From Mycobacterium sp. Root265 (GTDB lineage Bacteria; Actinomycetota; Actinomycetes; Mycobacteriales; Mycobacteriaceae): a stretch of 64,000 nt of DNA. The translations under genes were made by a program, and so were the position numbers. This document shows, piece after piece, positions 18,271-26,622 of this stretch. Below the pieces are notes generated by a model that saw only the letters and a list, made by a program, of their open reading frames with translations, made no database searches and was not told the origin of the DNA. Position 1 is the first letter of the stretch; every line of letters begins with the position of its first letter. The stretch covers positions 125,560 through 189,559 of the forward strand of contig NZ_LMJA01000003.1 of NCBI RefSeq assembly GCF_001428895.1, in the 5' to 3' direction.

Positions 18271-19284
18271 GTGACCATGACAGACGCAACTTCGCCTGTG
18301 GCAACGACACATCCACTCGCCGTCGCCGCAGCGCGATTCAAGACCGCGATGAGAGCCACCGACAGACTGATCATCGATGGCCATCTGGCACACAAAGCGG
18401 TGCAGGCCAGAGTCGATGCCGCCTGCGAGGCGCTGTCCGATCAGATGCGGGTGCACCTGCGCGGAGGCGCACCGGATGCCAATGAGCTGGGTGCGTTCGT
18501 GCACGAGGAAACGTATCCATACCTGGGGCTGAGCACCCTGGTCGATCGTTCCTACACCAAACCTCGGGGCTACGCCGGGGACTATCTGACCCTGCAGATG
18601 GTGTATGACGACGAACCGGACGGGGTGCGCAGGCTCGGTCCCTTCATCGACCGGTGGTTTCTCGACATCGCCGCCTCGCGGGCAGTCAAGAACCGTCGAC
18701 AGCTGTTGCGCGAGTTGATCATCGACACCGCACAGCAGGTCTGCGACGACAGACCAGCGCGGATCACCAGCCTGGCCTGCGGGCCTGCCCGGGAGATCTT
18801 CGACATCTTCACCGAACCCGAGCACCCGGACATCGTGGTGACCTGCCTGGACATCGATGATCAGGCCCTGGACTACGCGCAGCGCATCGCGGTCGATATC
18901 GGCGCGCAGGAACGGGTTTCGTTCGTGCGGGCCAACGCGGTCAAACTGGCTCTGGGACGCGAGACCCTGGCTCTGCGCGGTCAGGATCTCATCTATTCGA
19001 TCGGTCTCATCGACTACCTGCCCGATCACCTGGTGATCAAGTTGCTCGACTGGATTTTCCGCGGCTTACGCCTCGGGGGAACCGCGGTGGTCGGGAACTT
19101 CGACATCGACAACCCGGACAAGGCGTTCATGGATCACCTCCTGGACTGGAGGCTGATCCACCGGTCACCCCAGGATCTGGTGAATCTGTTCGCGCAGTCC
19201 GAGTTCGCAACCAGCGCCGTGGAGATCCGCCGCGAGGCCACCGGGGTCAACCTGTTCGCCTCGGCCAGACGGACGGTGCGCTGA
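18271..19284 (+). CDS. Class I SAM-dependent methyltransferase
   Basis: 337 residues from GTG 18271 (an ATG at 18277 is an alternative). The first 170 residues are helical, with a conserved-looking YTKPRGYAGDYLTLQMVYD segment. SAM-binding motif I is SLACGPAREIFDIF near residue 170, and the acidic end of the second strand is CLDIDDQALDYA. The late region has FRGLRLGGTAVVGNFD. The GYAGD block before the SAM domain resembles enzymes annotated as extracellular-factor 3-hydroxy fatty acid methyltransferases, but that assignment is only suggestive. The next gene starts 22 bases later. Confidence 0.7.
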   Translation: MTMTDATSPVATTHPLAVAAARFKTAMRATDRLIIDGHLAHKAVQARVDAACEALSDQMRVHLRGGAPDANELGAFVHEETYPYLGLSTLVDRSYTKPRGYAGDYLTLQMVYDDEPDGVRRLGPFIDRWFLDIAASRAVKNRRQLLRELIIDTAQQVCDDRPARITSLACGPAREIFDIFTEPEHPDIVVTCLDIDDQALDYAQRIAVDIGAQERVSFVRANAVKLALGRETLALRGQDLIYSIGLIDYLPDHLVIKLLDWIFRGLRLGGTAVVGNFDIDNPDKAFMDHLLDWRLIHRSPQDLVNLFAQSEFATSAVEIRREATGVNLFASARRTVR

Positions 19285-19305
19285 GCGCGTACTACCGTTG
19301 ACTGC

Positions 19306-19728
19306 ATGGAAAAGAACGAGTTCGACCAGATGAACGCCGCCGTGATCACCGAATTCCGGGAAACCGGAGGTAAAGCGGGCGGCGTGTTCGAAGGCAAGCC
19401 GCTCGTCCTGGTGCACCACACCGGCGCCAAGTCCGGGACCGCGCGCATCGCGCCGCTGGTGCCACTGCTGGACGACGGCCGGATCTACATCTTCGCCAGC
19501 AAGGGCGGGGCCGACACCCATCCCGACTGGTACCGCAACCTGGTCGCGCATCCCGAGATCACCGTCGAACTCGGCACCGACACCTTCGCGGCGACGGCAC
19601 GCGTGCTCGACGGCGACGAACGTGACGGCGTCTACGCCAAACAGGTCGCCGTCGAGCCGCAATTCGGCGAGTACCAACGCAAGACCGAGCGCATCATCCC
19701 GGTCGTGGAGTTGGTCAGGGCCTCCTGA
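19306..19728 (+). CDS. Deazaflavin (F420)-dependent nitroreductase, Ddn family
   Basis: 140 residues from ATG 19306. The split beta-barrel fold of the Ddn/FDOR-A group is recognisable from FRETGGKAGGVFEGKPLVLVHHTGAKSG, then PLVPLLDDGRIYIFASKGGADTHPDWYRNLVAHPEI and VELGTDTFAATARVL. These enzymes use reduced F420 to reduce quinones, nitroimidazoles or other acceptors. The HPDWYRNL region is the cofactor-side motif. F420 is a normal cofactor in mycobacteria, which fits the host. Confidence 0.85.
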   Translation: MEKNEFDQMNAAVITEFRETGGKAGGVFEGKPLVLVHHTGAKSGTARIAPLVPLLDDGRIYIFASKGGADTHPDWYRNLVAHPEITVELGTDTFAATARVLDGDERDGVYAKQVAVEPQFGEYQRKTERIIPVVELVRAS

Positions 19729-19797
19729 CAGCCGTGCGGGTTGCCGATGGCGTCGGTGACCCCGGCGCCGTGGGGGGTGCTTCCTGCGTGCCCGCCT

Positions 19798-20964
19798 TCA
19801 CGGCCGGATGCGGATCGTCGCGTTACCGCCGTCGCGTTTGGCGTCGAACATTGCGCTGTCGGCCCGCTCGATGATGGTGTCGAGCACCGTCAGGGAATCC
19901 AGTCCCGGCGCCGCGAAGTCCGTGATGGCAACGCTGGTGACACCGACACTGGCCGTGATGACGGGATCCGCCGGGGCCGCGATCGCGTCACGCACCCGAT
20001 CCGAGTCACGCTCCGTCTGACCGGAATCGGCCAGATCGATCACCACGAATTCCTCACCGCCGACTCGGGCCACCAATGCGCTACCACGAACGGCGGCCTT
20101 GATTCTTCGCGCAGTGCGGACGAGGACCTTGTCGCCGACCGGGTGACCGAAGGCATCGTTGACGTCCTTGAACCGGTCCAGATCGATGACCATCACGTCC
20201 ACCTCGGCATCGGCGGTGATGTTGTCGCGCAGGAGGTCCCCGATGTGCAGGTGCAGCCCGCGCCGGTTCAGCAGCCCGGTCAACGGGTCGGTGACCGCCT
20301 CATAGGCGTCGTTCCGCATGGCCCAGATGCCACACTGGATGCCCAATGGCGCCGCAACCATGGGCACCACCCACACCAGTGCCAACACCGCCAGTTCGGC
20401 CTTGTCGAGCGCTGCCGGACTGGCGCCCGCGACGAACAGGCACGTCGTCAGAATCACCCATACTGCGTGTCCCACAGCAACTTTAGGACCATCGAAGAAC
20501 ATCACGTACACCGACATCATGGTGAAGAAGTACCAACCGAACAGAGCGAACAACCAGCTCCCGTCCAGCAGCACGACCGCCGCGATGGCGACGTCGGCGG
20601 ACGCGACGAATGCCAGTGACAACGAGCGCGACGGCCAGGGCAGAAAGCACCACGCCAGACCCCACGCGATCTGCAGGACGGCGAACATCGCCATTGCCAC
20701 GCCGGCAACAGAGTTACTCGCGAACGGCTGCAGTAACACCAGTGAGGCAATGCCGTCGAGCCCGGTGCCGATGCCGATCGCCACCTGGATCGTCTTGGCC
20801 ATCGAGCGCTTGGTGAAGTACTGCACCTGGTTTGCGTAGGCGACGGGCTCGTTCCACCACGCGCGGATGAGGCCCCCGAAAACGGCGAAACTGCTCGAAT
20901 ACTCCGGCAACCCTCTCCCCTGTCGGCGCTTCTGTGAACCGGCCCACCTGAGCTCACCGGCCAC
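19798..20964 (-). CDS. Membrane diguanylate cyclase (GGDEF)
   Basis: 388 residues from GTG 20964. Residues 40-215 contain about six hydrophobic helices, so the sensor part is a membrane domain. The C-terminal GGDEF domain begins at AVTDPLTGLLNRRGL. The active site is GGEEF at residues 302-306, preceded by VIDLDRFKDVNDAFGHPVGD for Mg and GTP binding. An inhibitory RxxD I-site is not present just before the active site. It should make cyclic-di-GMP from GTP. There is no EAL domain, so hydrolysis is not expected. Confidence 0.85.
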   Translation of the reverse strand: MAGELRWAGSQKRRQGRGLPEYSSSFAVFGGLIRAWWNEPVAYANQVQYFTKRSMAKTIQVAIGIGTGLDGIASLVLLQPFASNSVAGVAMAMFAVLQIAWGLAWCFLPWPSRSLSLAFVASADVAIAAVVLLDGSWLFALFGWYFFTMMSVYVMFFDGPKVAVGHAVWVILTTCLFVAGASPAALDKAELAVLALVWVVPMVAAPLGIQCGIWAMRNDAYEAVTDPLTGLLNRRGLHLHIGDLLRDNITADAEVDVMVIDLDRFKDVNDAFGHPVGDKVLVRTARRIKAAVRGSALVARVGGEEFVVIDLADSGQTERDSDRVRDAIAAPADPVITASVGVTSVAITDFAAPGLDSLTVLDTIIERADSAMFDAKRDGGNATIRIRP

Positions 20965-21030
20965 GCGAGCCTGCCGTCAGCGCAGCCGTCGATTAGCGCT
21001 CAGGATATCCTCTCGTGGCTCTGGCCGGGG

Positions 21031-21189
21031 TCACCGAATCGTGCAACCAGCAGCCACGTTGCTGCAATGCGAACCGCCCTTACATGTGCCGCAATGACAT
21101 CTACAGCCGTCATTGGACATCGGCCGTATCCCGTCACGGTCGCGGTCGTGGCGGCCATGATCACTGTCTGGATGATTGGGTCGAGGCAT
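21031..21189 (-). CDS. Small Cys- and His/Asp-rich protein (52 residues), metallothionein-like
   Basis: Starts at ATG 21189 seven bases after AAGGAG. The first half is hydrophilic and rich in His, Asp and Arg (HPDSDHGRHDRDRD). The second half has six Cys (29, 31, 33, 36, 42, 49), including CRCHCGTC, a spacing typical of metal-thiolate proteins. The strong ribosome site and dense Cys clustering support a real gene. Copper, zinc or silver binding is an inference. Sequence resemblance to the known mycobacterial MymT is limited to Cys content. A Cys-rich modified peptide precursor is the other possibility. Codon use is less GC-biased than its neighbours. Confidence 0.55.
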   Translation of the reverse strand: MPRPNHPDSDHGRHDRDRDGIRPMSNDGCRCHCGTCKGGSHCSNVAAGCTIR

Positions 21190-21217
21190 GTCGGTCTCCT
21201 TACATCTGGGTGTGCTT

Positions 21218-21296
21218 CCGACGCTAGACCGGGAGATCGGCCGTGGTGGCGAAATTGACACGGGTATCGAATGCCACCCGAAACGGCTAGCGTCAG
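21218..21296. promoter_or_regulatory. Inverted repeat in divergent intergenic region
   Basis: CCGACGCTAG (21218-21227) and CTAGCGTCAG (21287-21296) are inverted repeats with one mismatch, about 70 bp apart, between the Cys-rich gene and the cyclopropane synthase gene. They could be paired operator half-sites; no regulator is assigned. Confidence 0.35.
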
Positions 21297-21376
21297 TATC
21301 GGAGAGAACCGGGTAGCTCACCGGTCGGGGGACATTTGTGAGCGCCGCGGTGCTCTTCAGGAAGGCTCTTACGCCA

Positions 21377-22240
21377 ATGCCCAAGCATCTCAAACCACAT
21401 TTCGAAGACGTCCAAGCGCACTACGACCTGTCCGACGACTTCTTCCGGCTGTTCCTCGACCCGACGCAGACCTACAGCTGCGCGTACTTCGAGCGTGACG
21501 ATATGACGCTGGAAGAGGCACAGACCGCCAAGATCGACCTGGCGCTGGGCAAACTGGACCTGCAACCGGGCATGACACTGCTCGATGTCGGCTGCGGCTG
21601 GGGCTCGACGCTGAACCGCGCGCTGGAGCGCTACGACGTCAACGTGATCGGGCTGACGCTCAGCGCGAATCAGCAGGCCCACGTCGAGCGGTTGTTCGCG
21701 GCATCGGACAGCCCGCGCTCCAAGCGGGTGGAGCTACGCGGCTGGGAACAGTTCGACGAGCCGGTCGACCGGATCGTGTCGATCGGCGCCTTCGAGCATT
21801 TCGGTTTCGACCGCTACGACGATTTCTTCACCTTCGCCTACCAGGCGATGCCCGACGACGGCATCATGCTGCTGCACACCATCCTCGGACTGCATCCCGA
21901 CGACGTGCTGGCTCTGGGCATACCGCTGACCTTCGACATGGCCCGGTTCTGCAAGTTCATGATCACCGAGATCTTCCCCGGCGGCCGGTTGCCGTCGGTG
22001 CGGATGGTCGACGCACATGCGGTGAAACCCGGATTCACCGTGACCCGGTACCAGTCGCTGCAGCCCCACTACCCCACGACGCTCGACTACTGGTCGGCGG
22101 CGCTGGAGGCACACAAGGATGAGGCCATCGCCCTGCAGTCCCAGGAGGTCTACGACCGCTACATGAAGTACCTGGTGGGCTGCCCGCCCCTGTTTCGCAG
22201 CGGGTTGATCGACGTGGGTCAGTTCACGCTGGCGAAATAG
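21377..22240 (+). CDS. Cyclopropane mycolic acid synthase family methyltransferase
   Basis: 287 residues from ATG 21377, the usual length of the CmaA/MmaA/PcaA group; an upstream GTG (21338) would add 13 residues not expected in the family. It opens with [22 protein letters not shown]. The family's SAM motif is [12 protein letters not shown], and later [25 protein letters not shown] (acidic catalytic region) and [13 protein letters not shown] follow. Enzymes of this group transfer methyl or methylene groups from SAM to unsaturated mycolate chains, changing wall permeability. Which position is modified (CmaA2, PcaA, UmaA) cannot be decided here. Confidence 0.9.
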   Translation: MPKHLKPHFEDVQAHYDLSDDFFRLFLDPTQTYSCAYFERDDMTLEEAQTAKIDLALGKLDLQPGMTLLDVGCGWGSTLNRALERYDVNVIGLTLSANQQAHVERLFAASDSPRSKRVELRGWEQFDEPVDRIVSIGAFEHFGFDRYDDFFTFAYQAMPDDGIMLLHTILGLHPDDVLALGIPLTFDMARFCKFMITEIFPGGRLPSVRMVDAHAVKPGFTVTRYQSLQPHYPTTLDYWSAALEAHKDEAIALQSQEVYDRYMKYLVGCPPLFRSGLIDVGQFTLAK

Positions 22241-22257
22241 CTTGTCGCACCGACGGT

Positions 22258-23919
22258 TCACGACCAGGATTCGTCCAGCTCACCCAATGCGGCGATCAGC
22301 GCGCTGTTCGCGGAGTAGTCCACCGGGCAGGCGATCACGCTGACGGTATCCGCCGACAACGCCTGGCGCAGGGTGGGCAACAACTCGCCGGCCGAGGTGA
22401 TGCGGTACCCGCTGGCGCCGAAACTCTCTGCGTAGGTCACGAAGTCGGGATTGCCGAACCTGGTGTCGACGTTGTGCCCGATTTCGAGGTCCATCTTCCA
22501 GCTGATCAACCCATAGGCGTCGTCCACCCAGATCAGAATCACCATCGGTGTGCCGACGCGAAGCGCCGTCTCGATCTCCTGGGAGTTCATCAGGAACGAC
22601 CCGTCACCGGTGGCGACAAGGATCTTGGACGACGGGCGGGCGATCTTGGCGGCGATCGCGCCGGGCAGCGTCCATCCCATCGTCGAGAGCCCGTTGGAGA
22701 TCAGGCAGGTGTTCGGCTCATAGGTGGGATAGAGCCGCGCCATCCACATCTTCAGCGCACCGGTGTCCACCAGCGCGATGTCCTCGCGCGCCAGGGCGGT
22801 GCGGGTGTCGGCGACGATGCGCGCGGGCGTCAACGGGAAGCTGTCGACGGCGCGGCCACGGTCGAGTTCCTCGGCAAGCAAGCCGCGGATGCGTTCATGC
22901 CCCGACGAATACCCCTGATCGCGGTCCACCGCTGCGGCCAGGGCGTCCAGGCACTGCCCGATATCGGCGTGCAAGCCCACGGCCACGTCATAGTGGACGT
23001 CGACTTCGGCCGGAAACCGGTGCACGTGAATGATCTTGGTGTCCCCGCGCGGGTTGATACGGACCGGATCGAATTCCTGTAGTTCGTAGCCGGCCGCGAC
23101 GATGACGTCGGCCTGGTCGAAACCGAAGTTGACGTAGTCGTGGCGCATGAAACCGACCGCACCGAGGGCCAACGGGTGATCATCGGAGATCACACCCTTG
23201 CCGTGAAACGTGGTGGCGACGGGCATTCCGAGCGTCTCGGCGAACCGTCGCACCGCAGCGGACGCATCGCCGCGCACCGCGCCGTGGCCGGCGAGCAGCA
23301 CCGGATTGCGCGCCGAGTTCAAGATCGCCGCGGCACGGGCGATCTGCGCCTGCGACGGGTCATCGGGGCGCGGCACGTTGACGCGCAGCGGATTGGCGCC
23401 CGCGGGCGCTGCGGCGTCCTCGACATCTTCGGGCACCGCGAGGTACACCGCACCGGGACGCTCGGTCTGCGCGAGCTTGAACGCCTTGCGGACCATCTCC
23501 GGTACCGAGCCCGGCGTGGCAACGAGAGCCGACCATTTGGTGACGGGTGCGAACATCGACACCAGGTCCACGCTCTGGTGGGACTCCTTGTAGCTGCGCC
23601 GCATACCGACCTGTGCTGAAAGCGCCAGCACGGGAGTGGAATTCGTGGTGGCATCGGCAACGCCGAGCAGCAGGTTGATCGCGCCGGGCCCCAGTGTCGC
23701 CGAGCACACCCCGGCCTTGCCCGTCAGGCGCCCGTAGACCTCGGCCATGAACGACGCACCCTGTTCATGACGGGTGAGGACGTACTCGATCGATGACCGC
23801 GACAGCGCCTCGATCAGCAGGATGTTCTCTTCGCCGGGGATGCCGAACACATGGGTGACGCCCTCGTTCTCCAGGCATTCGACGATCAATTCGGCGGTGG
23901 TGCGGCTGGCCTCAGACAC
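22258..23919 (-). CDS. Acetolactate synthase-like ThDP enzyme (AlsS type)
   Basis: 553 residues from GTG 23919. The three domains of the pyruvate-decarboxylase/acetolactate synthase superfamily are evident: the Pyr domain with catalytic Glu52 (TRHEQGASFMAEVYGR), a central domain, and the PP domain with the ThDP/Mg motif GDGSFLMNSQEIETA. The pattern is closest to catabolic AlsS-type enzymes, which make acetolactate from two pyruvates. No small regulatory subunit gene is adjacent, which fits AlsS rather than IlvB. It is divergent from the ACC deaminase gene. A related glyoxylate carboligase activity cannot be excluded. Confidence 0.75.
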   Translation of the reverse strand: MSEASRTTAELIVECLENEGVTHVFGIPGEENILLIEALSRSSIEYVLTRHEQGASFMAEVYGRLTGKAGVCSATLGPGAINLLLGVADATTNSTPVLALSAQVGMRRSYKESHQSVDLVSMFAPVTKWSALVATPGSVPEMVRKAFKLAQTERPGAVYLAVPEDVEDAAAPAGANPLRVNVPRPDDPSQAQIARAAAILNSARNPVLLAGHGAVRGDASAAVRRFAETLGMPVATTFHGKGVISDDHPLALGAVGFMRHDYVNFGFDQADVIVAAGYELQEFDPVRINPRGDTKIIHVHRFPAEVDVHYDVAVGLHADIGQCLDALAAAVDRDQGYSSGHERIRGLLAEELDRGRAVDSFPLTPARIVADTRTALAREDIALVDTGALKMWMARLYPTYEPNTCLISNGLSTMGWTLPGAIAAKIARPSSKILVATGDGSFLMNSQEIETALRVGTPMVILIWVDDAYGLISWKMDLEIGHNVDTRFGNPDFVTYAESFGASGYRITSAGELLPTLRQALSADTVSVIACPVDYSANSALIAALGELDESWS

Positions 23920-24032
23920 CAGACGAGCTAACCACAGCCCACGATGGCCTGAACCCCGATCATCATCGCGCAGATGCCCTTCGTGAGAGCGGTCGAGCGG
24001 CCGACCACCCTCGGACTGCCGCGGTTCCGCGG

Positions 24033-24055
24033 CTGCGATATATTGCATGTCGCAG
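24033..24055. promoter_or_regulatory. Inverted repeat operator candidate in acdS upstream region
   Basis: CTGCGA (24033-24038) and TCGCAG (24050-24055) flank an AT-rich 11-base centre that includes a TATATT -10-like hexamer (24039-24044). It lies between the divergent ThDP enzyme and ACC deaminase genes and could bind a regulator controlling either one. Confidence 0.45.
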
Positions 24056-24096
24056 CTAGGCTGCGGTCATGTCCAGAGTTCTCAGGAGACGCCCCT

Positions 24097-25101
24097 ATGG
24101 CCATCGAAGACTTCAAGCGCTACCCGTTGACATTCGGGCCGAGCCCGGTCCATCCGCTGCGGCGCCTGAGCCAATACCTCGGCGGGCCGGAGATCTGGGC
24201 CAAGCGTGAGGACGTCAACTCCGGACTGGCGTACGGCGGCAACAAGACTCGCAAGCTGGAGTACTTCATCCCCGAGGCGCTCGATCAGGGTGCCGATACG
24301 CTGGTCTCGATCGGAGGAGTCCAGTCCAACCACACACGCCAGGTTGCTGCCATCGCTGCCAGCGTGGGCATGAAAGCCGTACTGGTGCAGGAAAAGTGGG
24401 TCGACTGGCCCGATGCCGTCAACGACAAGGTCGGAAACATCCTGCTGTCGCGCATCATGGGTGCAGATGTCCGGCTCGATCCCTCCGGCTTCGGGATCGA
24501 ATTCAAAGACAGCTGGCGAAAAGCCATCGAGGACGTCGAGCGGGCCGGTGGAACTCCGTACCCCATCCCCGCAGGCGCATCCGATCACCGCCTGGGTGGA
24601 CTCGGTTTCGCCAATTGGGCCTATGAAGTGCAGCAGCAGGAGAAAGAGCTCGGGATATTCTTCGACACCATCGTGGTCTGCACGGTCACGGGTTCGACAC
24701 ACGCCGGAATGATCGCGGGTTTCGCCGGACAGGATCGGCCGCGGCGCGTCATCGGCATCGATGCGTCGGCCACCCTGGACAAGACGCGGGCCCAGGTCGA
24801 ACGCATCGCACGAAACACCGCTGAGCTCATCGGGCTCGGCCGCGACCTCCGGGATGACGAGATCACCGTTCTCGGGGGGTGGGCCGGCGACCTCTACGGC
24901 ATACCGGTGCAGTCCACGATCGATGCGATCACCCTGACCGGCCGACTCGAAGGCGTCATCCTCGATCCGGTCTATGAAGGCAAGTCGATGGCCGGTCTGA
25001 TCGACTTGGTCGGGTCCGGGCAGATCGCGCCCACATCGACGGTGCTCTACGCACACCTCGGTGGCCAACCGGCACTGAACGCGTACAGCGGTATCTTCTG
25101 A
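24097..25101 (+). CDS. acdS: 1-aminocyclopropane-1-carboxylate deaminase
   Basis: 334 residues from ATG 24097 with AGGAG upstream. It is a PLP fold-type II enzyme. The PLP Lys is residue 50 ([11 protein letters not shown]), Ser77 is in [10 protein letters not shown], and Tyr293-Glu294 are in DPVYEGKSM; these correspond to the catalytic residues separating true ACC deaminases from D-cysteine desulfhydrases. A Leu follows in [10 protein letters not shown], also as in ACC deaminases. The residue equivalent to Tyr268 appears to be Trp ([11 protein letters not shown]), which is worth noting. The enzyme converts the ethylene precursor ACC to 2-oxobutyrate and ammonia, a trait of plant- and soil-associated bacteria. 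Confidence 0.85.
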   Translation: MAIEDFKRYPLTFGPSPVHPLRRLSQYLGGPEIWAKREDVNSGLAYGGNKTRKLEYFIPEALDQGADTLVSIGGVQSNHTRQVAAIAASVGMKAVLVQEKWVDWPDAVNDKVGNILLSRIMGADVRLDPSGFGIEFKDSWRKAIEDVERAGGTPYPIPAGASDHRLGGLGFANWAYEVQQQEKELGIFFDTIVVCTVTGSTHAGMIAGFAGQDRPRRVIGIDASATLDKTRAQVERIARNTAELIGLGRDLRDDEITVLGGWAGDLYGIPVQSTIDAITLTGRLEGVILDPVYEGKSMAGLIDLVGSGQIAPTSTVLYAHLGGQPALNAYSGIF

Positions 25102-25174
25102 CGGGCTATCGTCGGCGTCAGGCCCGGAACGAGTCCCGGGGAATATCCACGACAAAGGCGAGGTAGTTGGAGAA

Positions 25175-26032
25175 ATGACGACAACCTTTCCGCTGGGTCC
25201 GTTCACGGTGCGTCGAGTGGGCTTCGGCGCCATGCAGTTGCCCGGCCCCGGCGTCTTCGGGCCACCCCGCGATCACGATCAGGCCATCGCTGTCCTCAAG
25301 CGGGCCGTGGCACTGGGTGTCGACCACATCGACACCGCGCAGTTCTACGGGCCCAAGGTGTCCAACGAACTCATCCGCGAAGCGCTTCATCCCTACCCCG
25401 AGAACCTGGCCCTGGTCAGCAAGGTCGGCGCACGTCGCAACGACGGGGGCGAGTGGATCGCCGCACAGCAACCCGACGAGCTGCGCGCCGATATCGAAGA
25501 GAACTTGGCGACGCTGGGCACCGACCGACTCGCCGCGGTGAACCTCCGCATCCACTCCGGCGACCCGAACAGTGTCGGCGCGGTCGACCACGAGTTGTTC
25601 GACCGCCAGCTGACGGCCATGATCGCCGCCCGCGACGAGGGCCTCATCGCGGGCATCGGACTGTCCAGCGTCTCGATCGATCACCTGCGAATTGCGCTGG
25701 ACCGCACCGAGATCGTCACGGTGCAGAACGCCTACAATCTCGTCGACCGGTCATCGCAACCCGTACTCGACCTCTGTACCGAGCGCGGCATCTCCTTCGT
25801 CCCGTTCTTCCCGCTGGGTTCGGGTTTCAACGCCGACAATCCGGTGTTGGGCAACGCCGCCGTCAAGCAGGCCGCCGCCGACCTCGGCCGTACGCCGGCA
25901 CAGATTGCGCTGGCCTGGACCCTGTCGGTCGCGCCCAACGTGCTGCTGATCCCGGGTACCTCGTCGGTGGCCCACCTCGAGGAGAACATCGCGATCTCCG
26001 ACATCGAGCTGCCCGCCGACTTCACTCCGTAG
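25175..26032 (+). CDS. Aldo/keto reductase
   Basis: 285 residues from ATG 25175. The TIM-barrel reductase pattern is clear: the catalytic tetrad Asp and Tyr lie in GVDHIDTAQFYGPKVSNE, Lys in LALVSKVGARR and His in LRIHSGDP. The cofactor-binding C-terminus is IPGTSSVAHLEENI. These enzymes reduce aldehydes and ketones with NADPH. The gene follows acdS by about 75 bp on the same strand and could share its transcript, but no specific substrate is suggested. Confidence 0.85.
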   Translation: MTTTFPLGPFTVRRVGFGAMQLPGPGVFGPPRDHDQAIAVLKRAVALGVDHIDTAQFYGPKVSNELIREALHPYPENLALVSKVGARRNDGGEWIAAQQPDELRADIEENLATLGTDRLAAVNLRIHSGDPNSVGAVDHELFDRQLTAMIAARDEGLIAGIGLSSVSIDHLRIALDRTEIVTVQNAYNLVDRSSQPVLDLCTERGISFVPFFPLGSGFNADNPVLGNAAVKQAAADLGRTPAQIALAWTLSVAPNVLLIPGTSSVAHLEENIAISDIELPADFTP

Positions 26033-26044
26033 ACGCTGTCAGCA

Positions 26045-26070
26045 CGTTTGTGCCCGGCACCACGGGGTAA
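26045..26070 (+). promoter_or_regulatory. SigF-type promoter candidate for the Nramp/PRC operon
   Basis: CGTTT (26045-26049), a 15-base spacer and GGGTAA (26065-26070) fit the mycobacterial SigF consensus (GGTTT-N15-17-GGGTA). It lies about 100 bp before the lipoprotein gene. Confidence 0.5.
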
Positions 26071-26146
26071 TCTCTGGCCGCACCACAGCTGAACAACGCT
26101 GCCCGTCTCGCCGGGCGACCGGAACTCACGCGCGAGGAGATCGGTG

Positions 26147-26173
26147 ATGTCGGACGCGACGGATCGGCGCTGA
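26147..26173 (+). CDS. Eight-codon leader open frame coupled to the next gene
   Basis: ATG 26147 stands seven bases after GAGGAG and is followed by eight codons (MSDATDRR) and TGA at 26171-26173. The next gene starts only two bases later and has no ribosome site of its own, so this minigene may feed ribosomes to it. It could instead be a chance arrangement. Confidence 0.4.
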   Translation: MSDATDRR

Positions 26174-26175
26174 CG

Positions 26176-26622
26176 ATGTCGCACAGACTGGCGCGCCTCG
26201 CACTGCTCCCCCTGGTGCTCGTGGGGGTCCTGCTGTTCGCCCTCACCAGTTGCCCGGCCAATCGCGACGGCATGCCCGGTCAACTGGCCAGTGCCATGGA
26301 GGAGACCCTGTCGGGCGCGCGGTCCGGGGCGGTGGCCATCGATCTGTGGCAGCGCGGACGGTCCACCGGGCAGTTGGCGAGCGTGCAACTCTCCGACGCC
26401 CGCGACGAGGTGGCCAAGGGCTACGAGGGGATCGCCGTCCTGCGGGCCGAAGACCCACACGATGTGGCCCGCCAGACGCTGCTCATTCAGACGATGACCG
26501 ACATCATCGCCACCCTCAATGAGTCGAATGCCGCGGTGCGACAGGCGGGTGGCGCCGAAACCGCCGAACTGCGGGTGGCGCTGCTGCGCGCCGCCGACAC
26601 CCTGGAACGCGACTACCGCTGA
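26176..26622 (+). CDS. Small lipoprotein upstream of Nramp-like transporter
   Basis: 148 residues from ATG 26176. The signal peptide ends with LTSC (Cys26), so it should be lipidated and anchored outside the cytoplasmic membrane. The mature part is helical, without aromatic core motifs (SGARSGAVAIDLWQRGRSTGQLASVQLSD), and may form a helical bundle. No family is recognised. Its TGA overlaps the ATG of the transporter gene, which indicates coupled expression and a possible partner role. Confidence 0.65.
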   Translation: MSHRLARLALLPLVLVGVLLFALTSCPANRDGMPGQLASAMEETLSGARSGAVAIDLWQRGRSTGQLASVQLSDARDEVAKGYEGIAVLRAEDPHDVARQTLLIQTMTDIIATLNESNAAVRQAGGAETAELRVALLRAADTLERDYR

